Positions 26,156 to 34,701 of a stretch of DNA of 42,382 nucleotides are shown here, in pieces (within the stretch, counting starts at the first letter, position 1; each line of letters opens with the position of its first letter). Source of the DNA: a bacterium (GTDB lineage: Bacteria > Myxococcota_A > UBA9160 > SZUA-336); contig JAAELY010000079.1 of assembly GCA_024226335.1 (NCBI GenBank), positions 1-42,382 on the forward strand. The letters run 5' to 3'. The position numbers were made by a program, and so were the translations under genes. The notes under the pieces were generated by a model that was not told the DNA's origin, made no database searches, and saw only the letters and a program-made list of their open reading frames with translations.

Positions 26156-27238
26156 ATGGAACTTGGAGTATGCGTAGCTTCGAACATCGCGGACATCGAC
26201 TACGTCGTTCGGGCGGAGGAACTCGGGTACACGCATGCCTGGCTGGCCGACAGCCAGATGATCTGGTCGGATTGTTACGCGACCCTGGCTCTGGTCGCCG
26301 ATCGCACCGAGCGTATTCGCATCGGAACCGGGGTCGCGGTGAGCGGAACACGCCCCGCAGCGGTTACTGCGGCCTCGATTGCGACGATCAATGTGCTGGC
26401 TCCAGGCCGGACCTTTCTGGGCGTTGGAGCTGGTAACACCGCCATGCGTATCATGGGCCAGCCGCCGCATCGTATCGCCGAGTTCGATCGCTATCTCGAG
26501 ACGCTCTCGCCTCTGCTGCGAGGAGAGGAAGCCCATCTGCAGGTCGGTGAAGTCGAGCGGCCGATCCGACACATCATGCGCGACGCTGGATTCGTGAACT
26601 TCGAAGCGCCGATCCCCCTCTACGTTTCGGCTTTCGGCCCGCGCTCACTGGGTCTGGCCGGGCACCATGGGGATGGTGCGATTCTCGCGATGCCACCCCA
26701 TCCCTCCGCGATGGAATTCTACTGGCAGCACATCGAAGCGGGTGCGAAACAGTCCGGTCGAAGCCTGGACAGAGAGGAGTATGCGACGACGGCCCTGACG
26801 ACCATCGTCGTCCTGGACGAGGGAGAACCCGTCGATTCCGAGCGCGTACGCAATGAGTGCGGTGCCTTCGCGATGGCAACGCTCCACTACGCCTACGACC
26901 AGTGGCGGCAGTTCGGGCAGCAACCGCCTCCCTATCTATCGGAGGTCTGGGAGGACTACTGCGCGATGCTCGACAAGGTTCCCGCGGAGCGTCTGCACCA
27001 GCGCATTCACTCTGGTCACAACTGCTGGGTGATCCCCGAAGAAGAGCGCTTTGTAACGCCGACTCTGATGCAGGCCTCGTGTGTGATCGGGACCGCCGAC
27101 GAGATCGTCGAACGACTGCGTGCCTTTGAACGGGCGGGACTCGATCAGGTGATGATCCTGCCTTCTCTCGAACCGCGCTACGAGGTGATTGAACGCGTGG
27201 CTCGCGACATCATGCCGAGGATCGCTTCGAAGGCCTGA
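26156..27238 (+). CDS. LLM-class flavin-dependent oxidoreductase
   Basis: 360 residues with the TIM-barrel layout of luciferase-like monooxygenases: MELGVCVASNIADIDYVVRAEELGYTHAWLADSQM at the start, IGTGVAVSGTRPAAVTAASIATINVLAPGRTFLGVGAGNTAM (flavin phosphate region), PLYVSAFGPRSLGLAGHHGDGAI, and a C-terminal VIGTADEIVERLRAFERAGLDQVMI. These proteins use reduced FMN or F420; which one cannot be decided here, although the GxG and TADEI pattern occurs in both. The start is ATG 26156, with GGGAGG 5 nt upstream; an upstream ATG at 26111 lacks a site. Likely oxidises a small organic substrate along with the neighbouring oxygenases. Confidence 0.9.
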   Translation: MELGVCVASNIADIDYVVRAEELGYTHAWLADSQMIWSDCYATLALVADRTERIRIGTGVAVSGTRPAAVTAASIATINVLAPGRTFLGVGAGNTAMRIMGQPPHRIAEFDRYLETLSPLLRGEEAHLQVGEVERPIRHIMRDAGFVNFEAPIPLYVSAFGPRSLGLAGHHGDGAILAMPPHPSAMEFYWQHIEAGAKQSGRSLDREEYATTALTTIVVLDEGEPVDSERVRNECGAFAMATLHYAYDQWRQFGQQPPPYLSEVWEDYCAMLDKVPAERLHQRIHSGHNCWVIPEEERFVTPTLMQASCVIGTADEIVERLRAFERAGLDQVMILPSLEPRYEVIERVARDIMPRIASKA

Positions 27239-27246
27239 GCGAGGGC

Positions 27247-28416
27247 TCAGAACTCGAAGACGTAGCTGGCGCGAAGGCCCGCAGTTCCGGTCTTCCGGTT
27301 TTCCACGCGGGTCAGTAGATAGGCCGCTTCAAGAGCGAGTTCTCCCTTTCCCACGGTGTGAAAAAGGCCGACGGAGGCCTGGGCCAGGAAGTCACTATTG
27401 TCTCTTGCACCTCGGATGTTCTCATCTCGCGACGTATACGAGAGCGCAAAGACCAGGTCTTGGAAATTCGCCGCCGAAGAAACCGTGAAGTAGCGACGCG
27501 TGCGATCGCTTTCTCCGTCCGCATTGTCCAGGAGAGCGAACTCCCCGAGGAAATTCAGCTCCAATTGGTCGTTGATCGGTATTCCATAGGACAGACCCGC
27601 AACGTAGTCGCTCTCCGGTTGCCCGCCTTCTCCTGCCAATTGATAGGCGAAGCCCAGGTTGTAGGTCAGCGTTGGTGCACCGAGGATGGCTTCCCCTTCG
27701 AGCGTCAGAGAGTAGGAGTTGAGGCGAGCTGTGTTGCTGGACCCGCCATCACTTCGCCGCACCCGCGAGCGATCGCGCATCAGCGATCGCGTCAGGTGGG
27801 ATGTATCGGCAAAGAAGATCTCGGCGCTGAGGATGTGCATTCCGCCCGAATCTCTTCCGAGGTCGTAGCTGGTTCCCGCTCCGATGCGCTCGGTCAGTTC
27901 GTAGTCCTCGGCGAAGTCGACGCCATAGAGTCCCGGGGCCAGGTCCCAGGCCTGGCCGAAGCGCGGATTGAGTTTGCCTGCGCGTAAGGACCACGCTCCT
28001 TTCGCCAGACGGGCGTAGAGTTCTTCTACGAAAAGCCCGTGTTGACTGAACTCGCGGTTCTCATGCGGATCCGGATCTTCGACGGGTTCCAGTACCAGCG
28101 ATGACTGGATCGAGAAACTCTCACTGAACGCGAGACCGATCGCCGGTCCGAGCGTCGCGTACAGATCGTTGAGTTCGGAGTCGCGATCCTGGGAGTGGTA
28201 GGCCCAGTCGTTCTGGATCTCGATCACCAGTTCACCACTGATGTGCGGGTAACTCTGTGTCACGTCGGCCTGCGTCGCGTCGCTCCGCGTTGCGTCGGAT
28301 TCAGAGGGGGCGCCGATCGCGTCCGCTCGAGCGAGCGCAGGGGAGAACAACGCGAGCACGCCCAGGAGCGCGAGTCGTGATCGCCAGCGTTGCGTACGTG
28401 TTTTCGAAGCTCTCAA
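27247..28416 (-). CDS. Outer-membrane beta-barrel protein, probably iron-regulated
   Basis: 389 residues. It has a signal peptide (RLALLGVLALFSPALARADA), a short low-complexity stretch with repeated SDAT/ADVTQ, then alternating amphipathic strands throughout (for example SGELVIEIQNDWAYHSQ, LNSYSLTLEGEAILGAPTLTYNLGFAYQL). It ends in FEF with the terminal Phe needed for Bam-dependent insertion. It does not look like a TonB-dependent receptor: too short, no plug. It could be a porin-like or phosphate-selective porin-like channel. A Fur-type site lies 55-73 bases upstream of the start. Start TTG at 28416 with GGTGGG just upstream. Iron-controlled expression is inferred from that site. Confidence 0.75.
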   Translation of the reverse strand: MRASKTRTQRWRSRLALLGVLALFSPALARADAIGAPSESDATRSDATQADVTQSYPHISGELVIEIQNDWAYHSQDRDSELNDLYATLGPAIGLAFSESFSIQSSLVLEPVEDPDPHENREFSQHGLFVEELYARLAKGAWSLRAGKLNPRFGQAWDLAPGLYGVDFAEDYELTERIGAGTSYDLGRDSGGMHILSAEIFFADTSHLTRSLMRDRSRVRRSDGGSSNTARLNSYSLTLEGEAILGAPTLTYNLGFAYQLAGEGGQPESDYVAGLSYGIPINDQLELNFLGEFALLDNADGESDRTRRYFTVSSAANFQDLVFALSYTSRDENIRGARDNSDFLAQASVGLFHTVGKGELALEAAYLLTRVENRKTGTAGLRASYVFEF

Positions 28417-28470
28417 TTACCCACCCAGAACACCTGAACTCACTCATCACGAAGTCAGCTTATCAGTAAT

Positions 28471-28489
28471 GATAATCAATATCAATATC
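28471..28489. promoter_or_regulatory. Fur-type operator
   Basis: The 19 bases GATAATCAATATCAATATC match the Fur consensus GATAATGATAATCATTATC at 15 positions. The site stands in a distinctly A/T-rich patch in otherwise GC-rich DNA, 55-73 bases upstream of the outer-membrane protein start, where a repressor site would cover the promoter. A second overlapping hexamer register (ATCAAT repeated) is visible to 28492. Confidence 0.65.
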
Positions 28490-28561
28490 AATACAGGCGA
28501 TGCGGAGAAGCAGGGGGCAGAGGAAAAGGTCCCGTAAGTGGCTGTATTAACAGGCGATCTT

Positions 28562-29530
28562 CTATACGTCGAAGATGCTCTTGCGCGTTCCTACCGGCAC
28601 GGGTTCAGGGTAGATGCTGGCCAGCGCGGCCGTGTGCGCGAGTTCGTCGATCCGGCCCACGTCGAAACGAACGTCGCTGTCTCGCTCGGCGAGATCCTGG
28701 TTGAAGATCCGCGCGACGTCGGCAAACGAGAGCGTGTCCCGTTCGACGCGCCGCCGCTCGGCCTCGTTGGGGAAGACGTGAGCCTTCATGAGTATGCTGA
28801 CCCGGATCTGTTCGAGAGGCGCGCGGTAGCACTCCACTCCACGGTCCGACACTGCCCAATCACCGCTGCCGTCGTTCGTCGGTGCTAGTTCGGCCGCTGG
28901 GCTCGTTAGGATCCTCCCCTTGTCGAAGGGTCCCACCGGCTCCACCTGATGGAACATGCCGTGGTTGTCGCCGACGATCGCAGTATTGGTCATCGCGTTG
29001 AAATGCCGCTCCGGTGGCTTGTCGGGGCCTTCGGGCCAGTACGCGATTCCACCGCCTTCGACGTCGTTCATCCACCAGATCGAAGTCGCCTGCGCGGTGG
29101 CCCAGCGCTGGAAGAGTCCCGACCAGAGCATCGTGCGCAGTAGCAACATCGGTGTATTGCTGCGATCGCGACCGCGAAATAGCGGGTTGTCGGTGTGGAC
29201 CGGGCCGCACTCCGGAATCGCGGCCATCAGGTTCACGAACAGAGTGTGTGGGACCACGACCTCCGCGTCGTAGAACTGGCGCGCCGTTTCGAGAACGCGT
29301 TCGTTTGCGATGAAGAGATCCGAACCCTCCACCGCGATGTTTTCATCCATCCAGGTCTTCTGGAACCACATCGGAGAGGTCGCGTCCGAGCCATCCTGAT
29401 CCGGTCGGAACCAGCCGCCAAGCGGGTTGTAGGGGGCGTTGCGTTCGAGAATGCCGACGACGGCGCCGAGATCCTCGATCACATTCTTGAGCAAGGTCGG
29501 TGGGTCCGGGTAGCGAAAGTTCAAACTCAT
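28562..29530 (-). CDS. Unassigned protein with 2-oxoglutarate oxygenase-like iron motif
   Basis: 322 residues, no signal peptide. I do not recognise the family with certainty. CGPVHTDNPLFRG (His112, Asp114) and, about 75 residues later, GDNHGMFHQVEPVG (His190 or His194) fit the HxD...H facial triad of Fe(II)-dependent oxygenases. IRVSILMKAHVF could be a late core strand with the 2-oxoglutarate Arg (about 243). RSNTPMLLLRTMLWSGLFQRWATAQ is a helical insertion. Start ATG 29530 has GGAGG 6 nt upstream; a longer frame to 29581 is less likely. It lies in a same-strand series of thioesterase, this gene and the Fur-linked barrel. Alternative: a different cupin-type protein. Confidence 0.7.
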   Translation of the reverse strand: MSLNFRYPDPPTLLKNVIEDLGAVVGILERNAPYNPLGGWFRPDQDGSDATSPMWFQKTWMDENIAVEGSDLFIANERVLETARQFYDAEVVVPHTLFVNLMAAIPECGPVHTDNPLFRGRDRSNTPMLLLRTMLWSGLFQRWATAQATSIWWMNDVEGGGIAYWPEGPDKPPERHFNAMTNTAIVGDNHGMFHQVEPVGPFDKGRILTSPAAELAPTNDGSGDWAVSDRGVECYRAPLEQIRVSILMKAHVFPNEAERRRVERDTLSFADVARIFNQDLAERDSDVRFDVGRIDELAHTAALASIYPEPVPVGTRKSIFDV

Positions 29531-29647
29531 CGCAGTCCTCCAGTGGCAGCCATGGTAGACGGGGAAAGCGGATGGATTCAAATGCAGCTCGTGTCCCCGG
29601 CTCCCGGCCTGGAGGTAGGATGCGAGAGGCCGCGGGCGCTTGAGGAT

Positions 29648-30472
29648 TCAGGCCAATAGGGCGAGTTGTCGGGACTGCGCCAGCAGGACACCGTCCTGTG
29701 ACCAGATCTCGCCATCTTCTTCCAGGAATCCGTCATGCGCAGTGCCTGTGCGGAAGCGCATCAGATAGAACTCATCGGGTTTGACCACCAGTGCGATCTG
29801 CGGGGCGCGGAAGTGCACGGTGAGTTCGATTGTCGGCACACCCCGACTGTTCTCGTCGGGTGTCCATTTCGAAAAAAGTGCGGGGGGCCAGGCATCTGCC
29901 AGCTGTGACAAAAGAATTGCGTCGCCGCCGCGCGGATCGTGAGGGCGGATCCAACCACCCGTGATGGCTTCGGCGTTCGGGTCCGCTTCCTCAGCTTCCC
30001 AAACGGAATGCTGATCGAAGTGTCTTCGGAACTCGTCGATACGCCCGCCCTCGGTTTTCCTGCGCTCGATCGACGTGGGTGGCGTGACTTCCGGCATCCT
30101 CCGGTCCTGGAATTCGAAGCCCGGCCTCTGAGGGCTCGCCAATGCGGCGACGGAGTAGGCGATCAGGCGGTCGTTCTGTTCCATCCGCGCGCTGACGGTA
30201 GAAAAGGAACGGCCGCTGCGTTCGATGTGCGTCGTTATACGAGAGGGACCTTCCACAGCCCGCGCGGTGAAGTGGGTCGTCAGCGTTCGCGGTTGGCGCT
30301 GGGGTTCACCGACCCTCTCGCAAATTGCCCGCAAGAGGATGGCGTTCAGATATCCGCCATTGGGACCGGCCACGATCCACCAGCTCGGATCGATGCGCGC
30401 TTCGAATTCGTCTTCGGCCACACGCTCGACCGCAGTATCGCGGTCGAAGCGACTCACAGGAACGTCACACAA
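29648..30472 (-). CDS. Acyl-CoA thioesterase, double hot-dog (TesB-like)
   Basis: About 274 residues with two hot-dog halves. The first has EARIDPSWWIVAGPNGGYLNAILLRAI (hot-dog helix) and LTTHFTARAVEGPSRITTHIERSGRSFSTVSARMEQND. The second has GGWIRPHDPRGGDAILLSQLADAWPPALF and PTIELTVHFRAP. This is the 4HBT_3/TesB-like arrangement of acyl-CoA thioesterases that release CoA from acyl chains. The open frame continues far upstream, but upstream residues are non-homologous. I choose TTG 30472, which has AAGGGA 6 nt upstream; GTG 30457 is possible. It could supply free acids to, or relieve CoA from, the oxidative pathways nearby. Confidence 0.82.
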   Translation of the reverse strand: MCDVPVSRFDRDTAVERVAEDEFEARIDPSWWIVAGPNGGYLNAILLRAICERVGEPQRQPRTLTTHFTARAVEGPSRITTHIERSGRSFSTVSARMEQNDRLIAYSVAALASPQRPGFEFQDRRMPEVTPPTSIERRKTEGGRIDEFRRHFDQHSVWEAEEADPNAEAITGGWIRPHDPRGGDAILLSQLADAWPPALFSKWTPDENSRGVPTIELTVHFRAPQIALVVKPDEFYLMRFRTGTAHDGFLEEDGEIWSQDGVLLAQSRQLALLA

Positions 30473-30570
30473 GCCAGATCCCTTTCGTTGGAGTGTTGCA
30501 AGGGCGAATGCAGCGCAAGTGTACGGTGGAAGCTCGTCTCCGGACAACTCGGCTGCCGTCGGGGGCGAGG

Positions 30571-31620
30571 TCAGTCGCAGTGCACGACCTGGTTGCGACC
30601 CGCGTCCTTGGCCTTGTACAGTCTTTGATCGGCCACGCGCACCAGTTCGGTCGATGTTCGGCCGTCGGCCGGATAGGAGGCAACACCCAGACTCGCGGTG
30701 AGCTCCGCCCGGTCGTCTTCGCAAAAGCGCTGGTTCTCCAGTGAAGCTCGGATCTTCTGGGCGAAGTCGAGTGCGCCCTGGGGGGATGTCTCCGGCAGGA
30801 TGAGAGCGAACTCCTCGCCTCCGTAGCGAGCGGCCAGATCGCTGCTGCGGCAACCGGCGAAGATGAGCCGCGCGACGCCCTGGATGGCCGCGTCACCCCC
30901 GAGATGCCCGTAGGTGTCGTTGTAGCTCTTGAAGTGATCGATATCGATCATCACCACGCTCAGAGTGCGCTGGTAGCGGTCGGCGCGCTCCAGTTCGATC
31001 TCGAGTTCATCCCAGAAGTGGCGGTGGTTCGACAGGCCGGTCAAAGGATCGAGTCGGGAGCGTTCGACGGCGTCCTCGTAGAGACTCGCGTTGCGCAAGG
31101 CCAGCGCGGCGTGACCGGCGATCGCTTCCAGTAGACGCAGATCGGTGAGATTGAAGATCCGGCGGTCCCGCTTGTTGTTCACGTTCAACACGCCGTATAC
31201 GACCCCGGAACTGACCAGCGGCGCGGACAGGAACGAACGCGTGTAATAGCGCTCGAGGCAGCGACCCGTGAAACGCGGATCCTCGTCGACATCCTCCACC
31301 AGTAGCGGCTGTCCGGTCCTGGCGACGAATCCGGAAATGCCTTCGTCGATACGCAGCTCGGATTCCTCGACCACCTCCTGCGGCAATCCGCGCGCCGCCA
31401 TGATGCGCAGGACCTCGCCCTCGAGTGCCTGTACCGAACCGATCTCCGCATCGAGGTGGGTCAGAGTGCGTCCGAGGAGCCGATCGATCACCTCGGCCGT
31501 GCTGAGCGTGGAGTTCAGATCGCGCACGGAGTCCAGCACGACCTGCAACTCCGCGTTCGTCAGCGGATCGTGGTAGTCATCCCTGGCCCCGGGCCAATTG
31601 TCTTCGGACTTTCGATTCAT
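30571..31620 (-). CDS. GAF-GGDEF diguanylate cyclase
   Basis: 349 residues. A GAF domain at about 28-178 (VLDSVRDLNSTLSTAEVIDRLLGRTL.. LLVEDVDEDPRF.. VVYGVLNVNNK) is followed by a GGDEF domain (190-349) with DPLTGLSNHRHFW, the IDIDHFKSYND metal site and an active-site GGEEF at 267-271. RSSD at 258-261 is a product-inhibition I-site at the normal 5-residue spacing, so c-di-GMP feedback is likely intact. No membrane segment, so it senses a cytoplasmic ligand. It makes c-di-GMP from two GTP. It lies between the gamma-glutamyltransferase-like gene (50 nt upstream) and the thioesterase on the same strand. Confidence 0.93.
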   Translation of the reverse strand: MNRKSEDNWPGARDDYHDPLTNAELQVVLDSVRDLNSTLSTAEVIDRLLGRTLTHLDAEIGSVQALEGEVLRIMAARGLPQEVVEESELRIDEGISGFVARTGQPLLVEDVDEDPRFTGRCLERYYTRSFLSAPLVSSGVVYGVLNVNNKRDRRIFNLTDLRLLEAIAGHAALALRNASLYEDAVERSRLDPLTGLSNHRHFWDELEIELERADRYQRTLSVVMIDIDHFKSYNDTYGHLGGDAAIQGVARLIFAGCRSSDLAARYGGEEFALILPETSPQGALDFAQKIRASLENQRFCEDDRAELTASLGVASYPADGRTSTELVRVADQRLYKAKDAGRNQVVHCD

Positions 31621-31670
31621 GGCTCTCTTGTTTCGTCATCGACTGTCTGACGAGGATCCTGAGGACCGAA

Positions 31671-33440
31671 CTAGCCGAGGGCGGCGGCGTAGGCGATAAC
31701 GCTCCTCGGTGAGGCTGCTGCCTCGAACAAGCCCGTCGATGCGTCGTGTGTGACCGCAAGCACCCTGCCGTGCTCCCAGGGACCACTGCGTTGCACCCGA
31801 TGTCCCCGCCTTTCGAGTTCTGCAACGACGTTTTCGGAAATCCGCGCCTCTGCCGCCATTCCACCCGGTCGGGCGAGACGGGGAAAAAAGGAGTCCGGCA
31901 TATGCGTGGTGTGGACGGTGGGAGCGTCGATCGCCGTCTGCAGATCCCGCATGCCGAAGTCCACCAGGTTCTGGAAGAACTGCACGGTCCACTGATCTTG
32001 ACCGTCACCGCCCGGTGTCCCAAAGGCCATCATACGGCCGTCCGGAAGCTGGGCGATGGAAGGCGTCAAGGTTGTGCGCGGGCGTTTCCCGGGCGCCAGG
32101 CCATTGGGGTGTTGAGGATCGAGGTTGAACATCTGCGCGCGCGTTCCGATCGGGAAGCCCAGTTCGGAAATGACCGGTGATGAAGGAATCCAGGCTCCAC
32201 TGGGCGTGGCACTCACCAGATTGCCGAAGCGATCGGCCACGTCGAGATGGGTCGTGTCGCTGCGCCCACGCGCGGCGGCGTGTGCAAGGGCCTGGGGTTC
32301 ACTGGGCAGTGCGAAACCCTCGTCGATCCACGGCCAGCCCTCTGGCAGGCGGCCCTTGCCCGGGCGCAACTCCAGTGACGCTTGCGCAGGGTCGACCAGC
32401 TTGCGTCGCATCGCGCTATACGCCTCGGACAGAAGCGCGTCCAAGGGTACGTCCGCAAACCGAGGGTCACCGTAACAGGCTTCGCGATCGGCCATCGCGA
32501 GCTTGGCGCACTCGATCCATGTGTGCAGCGCGTCGGCGCTGCCGTGCCCCATTTCGGCGAGCGGGAAGCCCTCGGCCAGGCGCAGTTGCTGCAGGAAGAC
32601 CGGTCCCTGGGTCCACGGTGGGCACTTCCATACGTGTGCGCCGCGATAAGAAGCCGAGGCCGGTTCCTCGATGCAACCTTCGTAACTGGCCAGGTCGTCT
32701 GCCCGCAACAAGCCTGAATTCGCTTGACCGCTGCCGTCGCGGAACGATTGCGTGCAGAAGGCTTCGATCTGTTCGGCAGCCCGTCCCTTGTAGAACGAAT
32801 CTCGCGCCGTCTGGATGCAGGTCTCCCGGTCGCCCGTAGCACGCGCCTCTGTGTCGGCCAGCTCTCCTAACAAGCGTGCGTAGGCGGGATTGGTCTGGCG
32901 CTCGCCATCGCGGCGGATCGGCAGATAGAGTTCGGCGCTGCTCGGCCATTCGTCGCGGAATCGCTTCTCGACGAAGGTCAAGACTGCGCGCAGGAACGGG
33001 TACATGGGAAACCCGCGCTCGGCCAGGCCTCGGGCCGGTGCGATCACGTCCGCGAGTCGCCGCGTTCCGAAGCGCGCGAGTAGAAGGCACCAGGCATCGA
33101 GGGCCGCGGGGACCGTAGCCGCCATCAGTCCGTCTCCGGGAATGCGCTCGATGCCCAGATTGCGAAAGGTTTCGATGCTGGCCGCAGCCGGGGCGACTCC
33201 CTGGCCAGAAATCGAAAATACCCGGTCCTGTGCGGCGTGGTACATGAGTATGGGGACTTCGCCAGCCGGGCCGTTCATGTGTGGCTCGAGCACCTGCAAT
33301 GCAAATCCCATGGCGCAGGCTGCATCGGCGGCATTGCCGCCTTCCGCCAGCATCTGGGCGCCTGCTTGCGTGGCCAGGTAGTGACCGGCGGCGCAGCCGC
33401 CTCCGAAACCGCGCAGGGTTGGGCGTGTGGTAAAGCTCAT
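31671..33440 (-). CDS. Gamma-glutamyltransferase-family Ntn hydrolase
   Basis: 589 residues. The N-terminal part has GHYLATQAGAQMLAEGGNAADAACAMGFALQVLEPHMNGPAG, the classic GGT opening. The autoprocessing site is DTTHLDVADRFGNLVSATPS, with Thr396 as the expected nucleophile. The small-subunit signature TPSIAQLPDGRMMAFGTPGGDGQ follows. There is no signal peptide, unlike periplasmic GGTs, so it is probably cytoplasmic, like the GGT-like acylases and hydrolases of unknown substrate. The usual glutamate-binding residues are only partly recognisable, so true glutathione activity is uncertain. No Shine-Dalgarno is evident before the ATG. The gene is divergent from the MFS transporter with 68 bases between. 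Confidence 0.88.
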   Translation of the reverse strand: MSFTTRPTLRGFGGGCAAGHYLATQAGAQMLAEGGNAADAACAMGFALQVLEPHMNGPAGEVPILMYHAAQDRVFSISGQGVAPAAASIETFRNLGIERIPGDGLMAATVPAALDAWCLLLARFGTRRLADVIAPARGLAERGFPMYPFLRAVLTFVEKRFRDEWPSSAELYLPIRRDGERQTNPAYARLLGELADTEARATGDRETCIQTARDSFYKGRAAEQIEAFCTQSFRDGSGQANSGLLRADDLASYEGCIEEPASASYRGAHVWKCPPWTQGPVFLQQLRLAEGFPLAEMGHGSADALHTWIECAKLAMADREACYGDPRFADVPLDALLSEAYSAMRRKLVDPAQASLELRPGKGRLPEGWPWIDEGFALPSEPQALAHAAARGRSDTTHLDVADRFGNLVSATPSGAWIPSSPVISELGFPIGTRAQMFNLDPQHPNGLAPGKRPRTTLTPSIAQLPDGRMMAFGTPGGDGQDQWTVQFFQNLVDFGMRDLQTAIDAPTVHTTHMPDSFFPRLARPGGMAAEARISENVVAELERRGHRVQRSGPWEHGRVLAVTHDASTGLFEAAASPRSVIAYAAALG

Positions 33441-33508
33441 CGGGGTTCTCGACTGGTCATGCGTCCAGTTATACCCTGCGGACCCAATAACTGGAGGATC
33501 GCCCGCTG

Positions 33509-34687
33509 ATGACCCGACCTGTGATGTTCGCGGCTCTGATTGCGTTTCTCCTGATGCTCGGGCTGGGAGTGCTCTTCCCGGTGTTGCCCATGTTCACGCG
33601 CGAACTCGAGCTGACTGATTTTCAGGCGGGACTGTTGCTGTCGAGTTATCCACTGGCCGGTGTTTTCGTGAGCCCGTTCTGGGGCTGGGTTTCGGGGAGA
33701 GTCGGTCGCAAACCCGCGATCGTCGTCGGCTTGTTCGGGTTTGGAGTGGGCTTTTCGCTCTTCGGTCTGGGTACGACGTTCGAGCAGCTTCTGGGTGCGC
33801 GCTTGCTCGGTGGACTGTTCTCGGCCGCTGCGCTTCCGGCGGTTCTGGCCTACGCCGCCGACGTGACTCCGCCCGACAGGCGCAGTACCGCGATGGGCGC
33901 GATCGGCGCGGCCATTGGACTCGGCGTGAGCTTCGGTCCGCTCATGGGTGGCCTCGTCGGCCACGCGCTGGGGGTGCGAGCTCCGTATTTTCTATCGGGT
34001 GCGATCGGAATCTCATCCGCGATCGGTGTCTGGATCTGGCTTCCCGAAAGCCTGACGGACTCCGTGCGCGAACAGATCGATCGACACCGAGTGGCGCTGA
34101 AGGCGGACGGTCTGACGACCCGCGACCTTGTGCAATCCATGTTGCCGCTGCTGGTGTTCAGTTTTCTCACCTCGACCGGCCGTATCGGTCTCGACAGCAC
34201 GCTCGGATTTCTCGCCCTGGATCGCCTGGGTTGGACGGAACGCGAGGTCGGAATCGTGCTGTTCGCTGCGGGCATGATGGTCGCGCTGGTGCAAGGCGGG
34301 CTGATACGCCCGCTCGCACGCGTGTTTTCCGATCGCGCACTCATGACCGCAGGCACATTGGTGATGGGCACAGGTCTCGTTGGCGTCGGCCTATCGATGA
34401 ATGCCAGCACTTTGGTCGCTTCGGGCCTGACGGTTGCGCTCGGCTTCGCACTCTTGACGCCTACTTTCAACGCTGCGCTTTCACGAGCTGCCGAAGGGTT
34501 CCAGGGGGAGGCTCAGGGATTCAACAGCACAGCACAGGCGCTGTCGCGGGTGGTCGGGCCGGTCGCGTTCCTTTTTCTCTACCAGGCCGTGGGTAGCGCG
34601 TCTCCCTATTTTCTGGCGGCAGCGCTGTGCGCAATCGCGGCTCGAATAGCCTTCCGAACCAGCGACTCTTCGCCACCAGACGTCTGA
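33509..34687 (+). CDS. MFS transporter, DHA1-like
   Basis: 392 residues, 12 hydrophobic segments. Motif A stands in the first cytoplasmic loop (FWGWVSGRVGRKPAIV). ALPAVLAYAADVTPPDRRSTAMGAIGAAIGLGVSFGPLMGG (motif C-like, antiporter type) is in TM5. Drug or metabolite proton antiport is the usual role. GGAGG lies about 11 nt upstream of the ATG, a bit far. The next gene, a molybdopterin oxidoreductase, starts 14 nt after the stop, so both are probably on one transcript and the transporter may export or import that enzyme's substrate. Confidence 0.88.
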   Translation: MTRPVMFAALIAFLLMLGLGVLFPVLPMFTRELELTDFQAGLLLSSYPLAGVFVSPFWGWVSGRVGRKPAIVVGLFGFGVGFSLFGLGTTFEQLLGARLLGGLFSAAALPAVLAYAADVTPPDRRSTAMGAIGAAIGLGVSFGPLMGGLVGHALGVRAPYFLSGAIGISSAIGVWIWLPESLTDSVREQIDRHRVALKADGLTTRDLVQSMLPLLVFSFLTSTGRIGLDSTLGFLALDRLGWTEREVGIVLFAAGMMVALVQGGLIRPLARVFSDRALMTAGTLVMGTGLVGVGLSMNASTLVASGLTVALGFALLTPTFNAALSRAAEGFQGEAQGFNSTAQALSRVVGPVAFLFLYQAVGSASPYFLAAALCAIAARIAFRTSDSSPPDV

Positions 34688-34701
34688 TAGAATTGGAAAC
34701 C

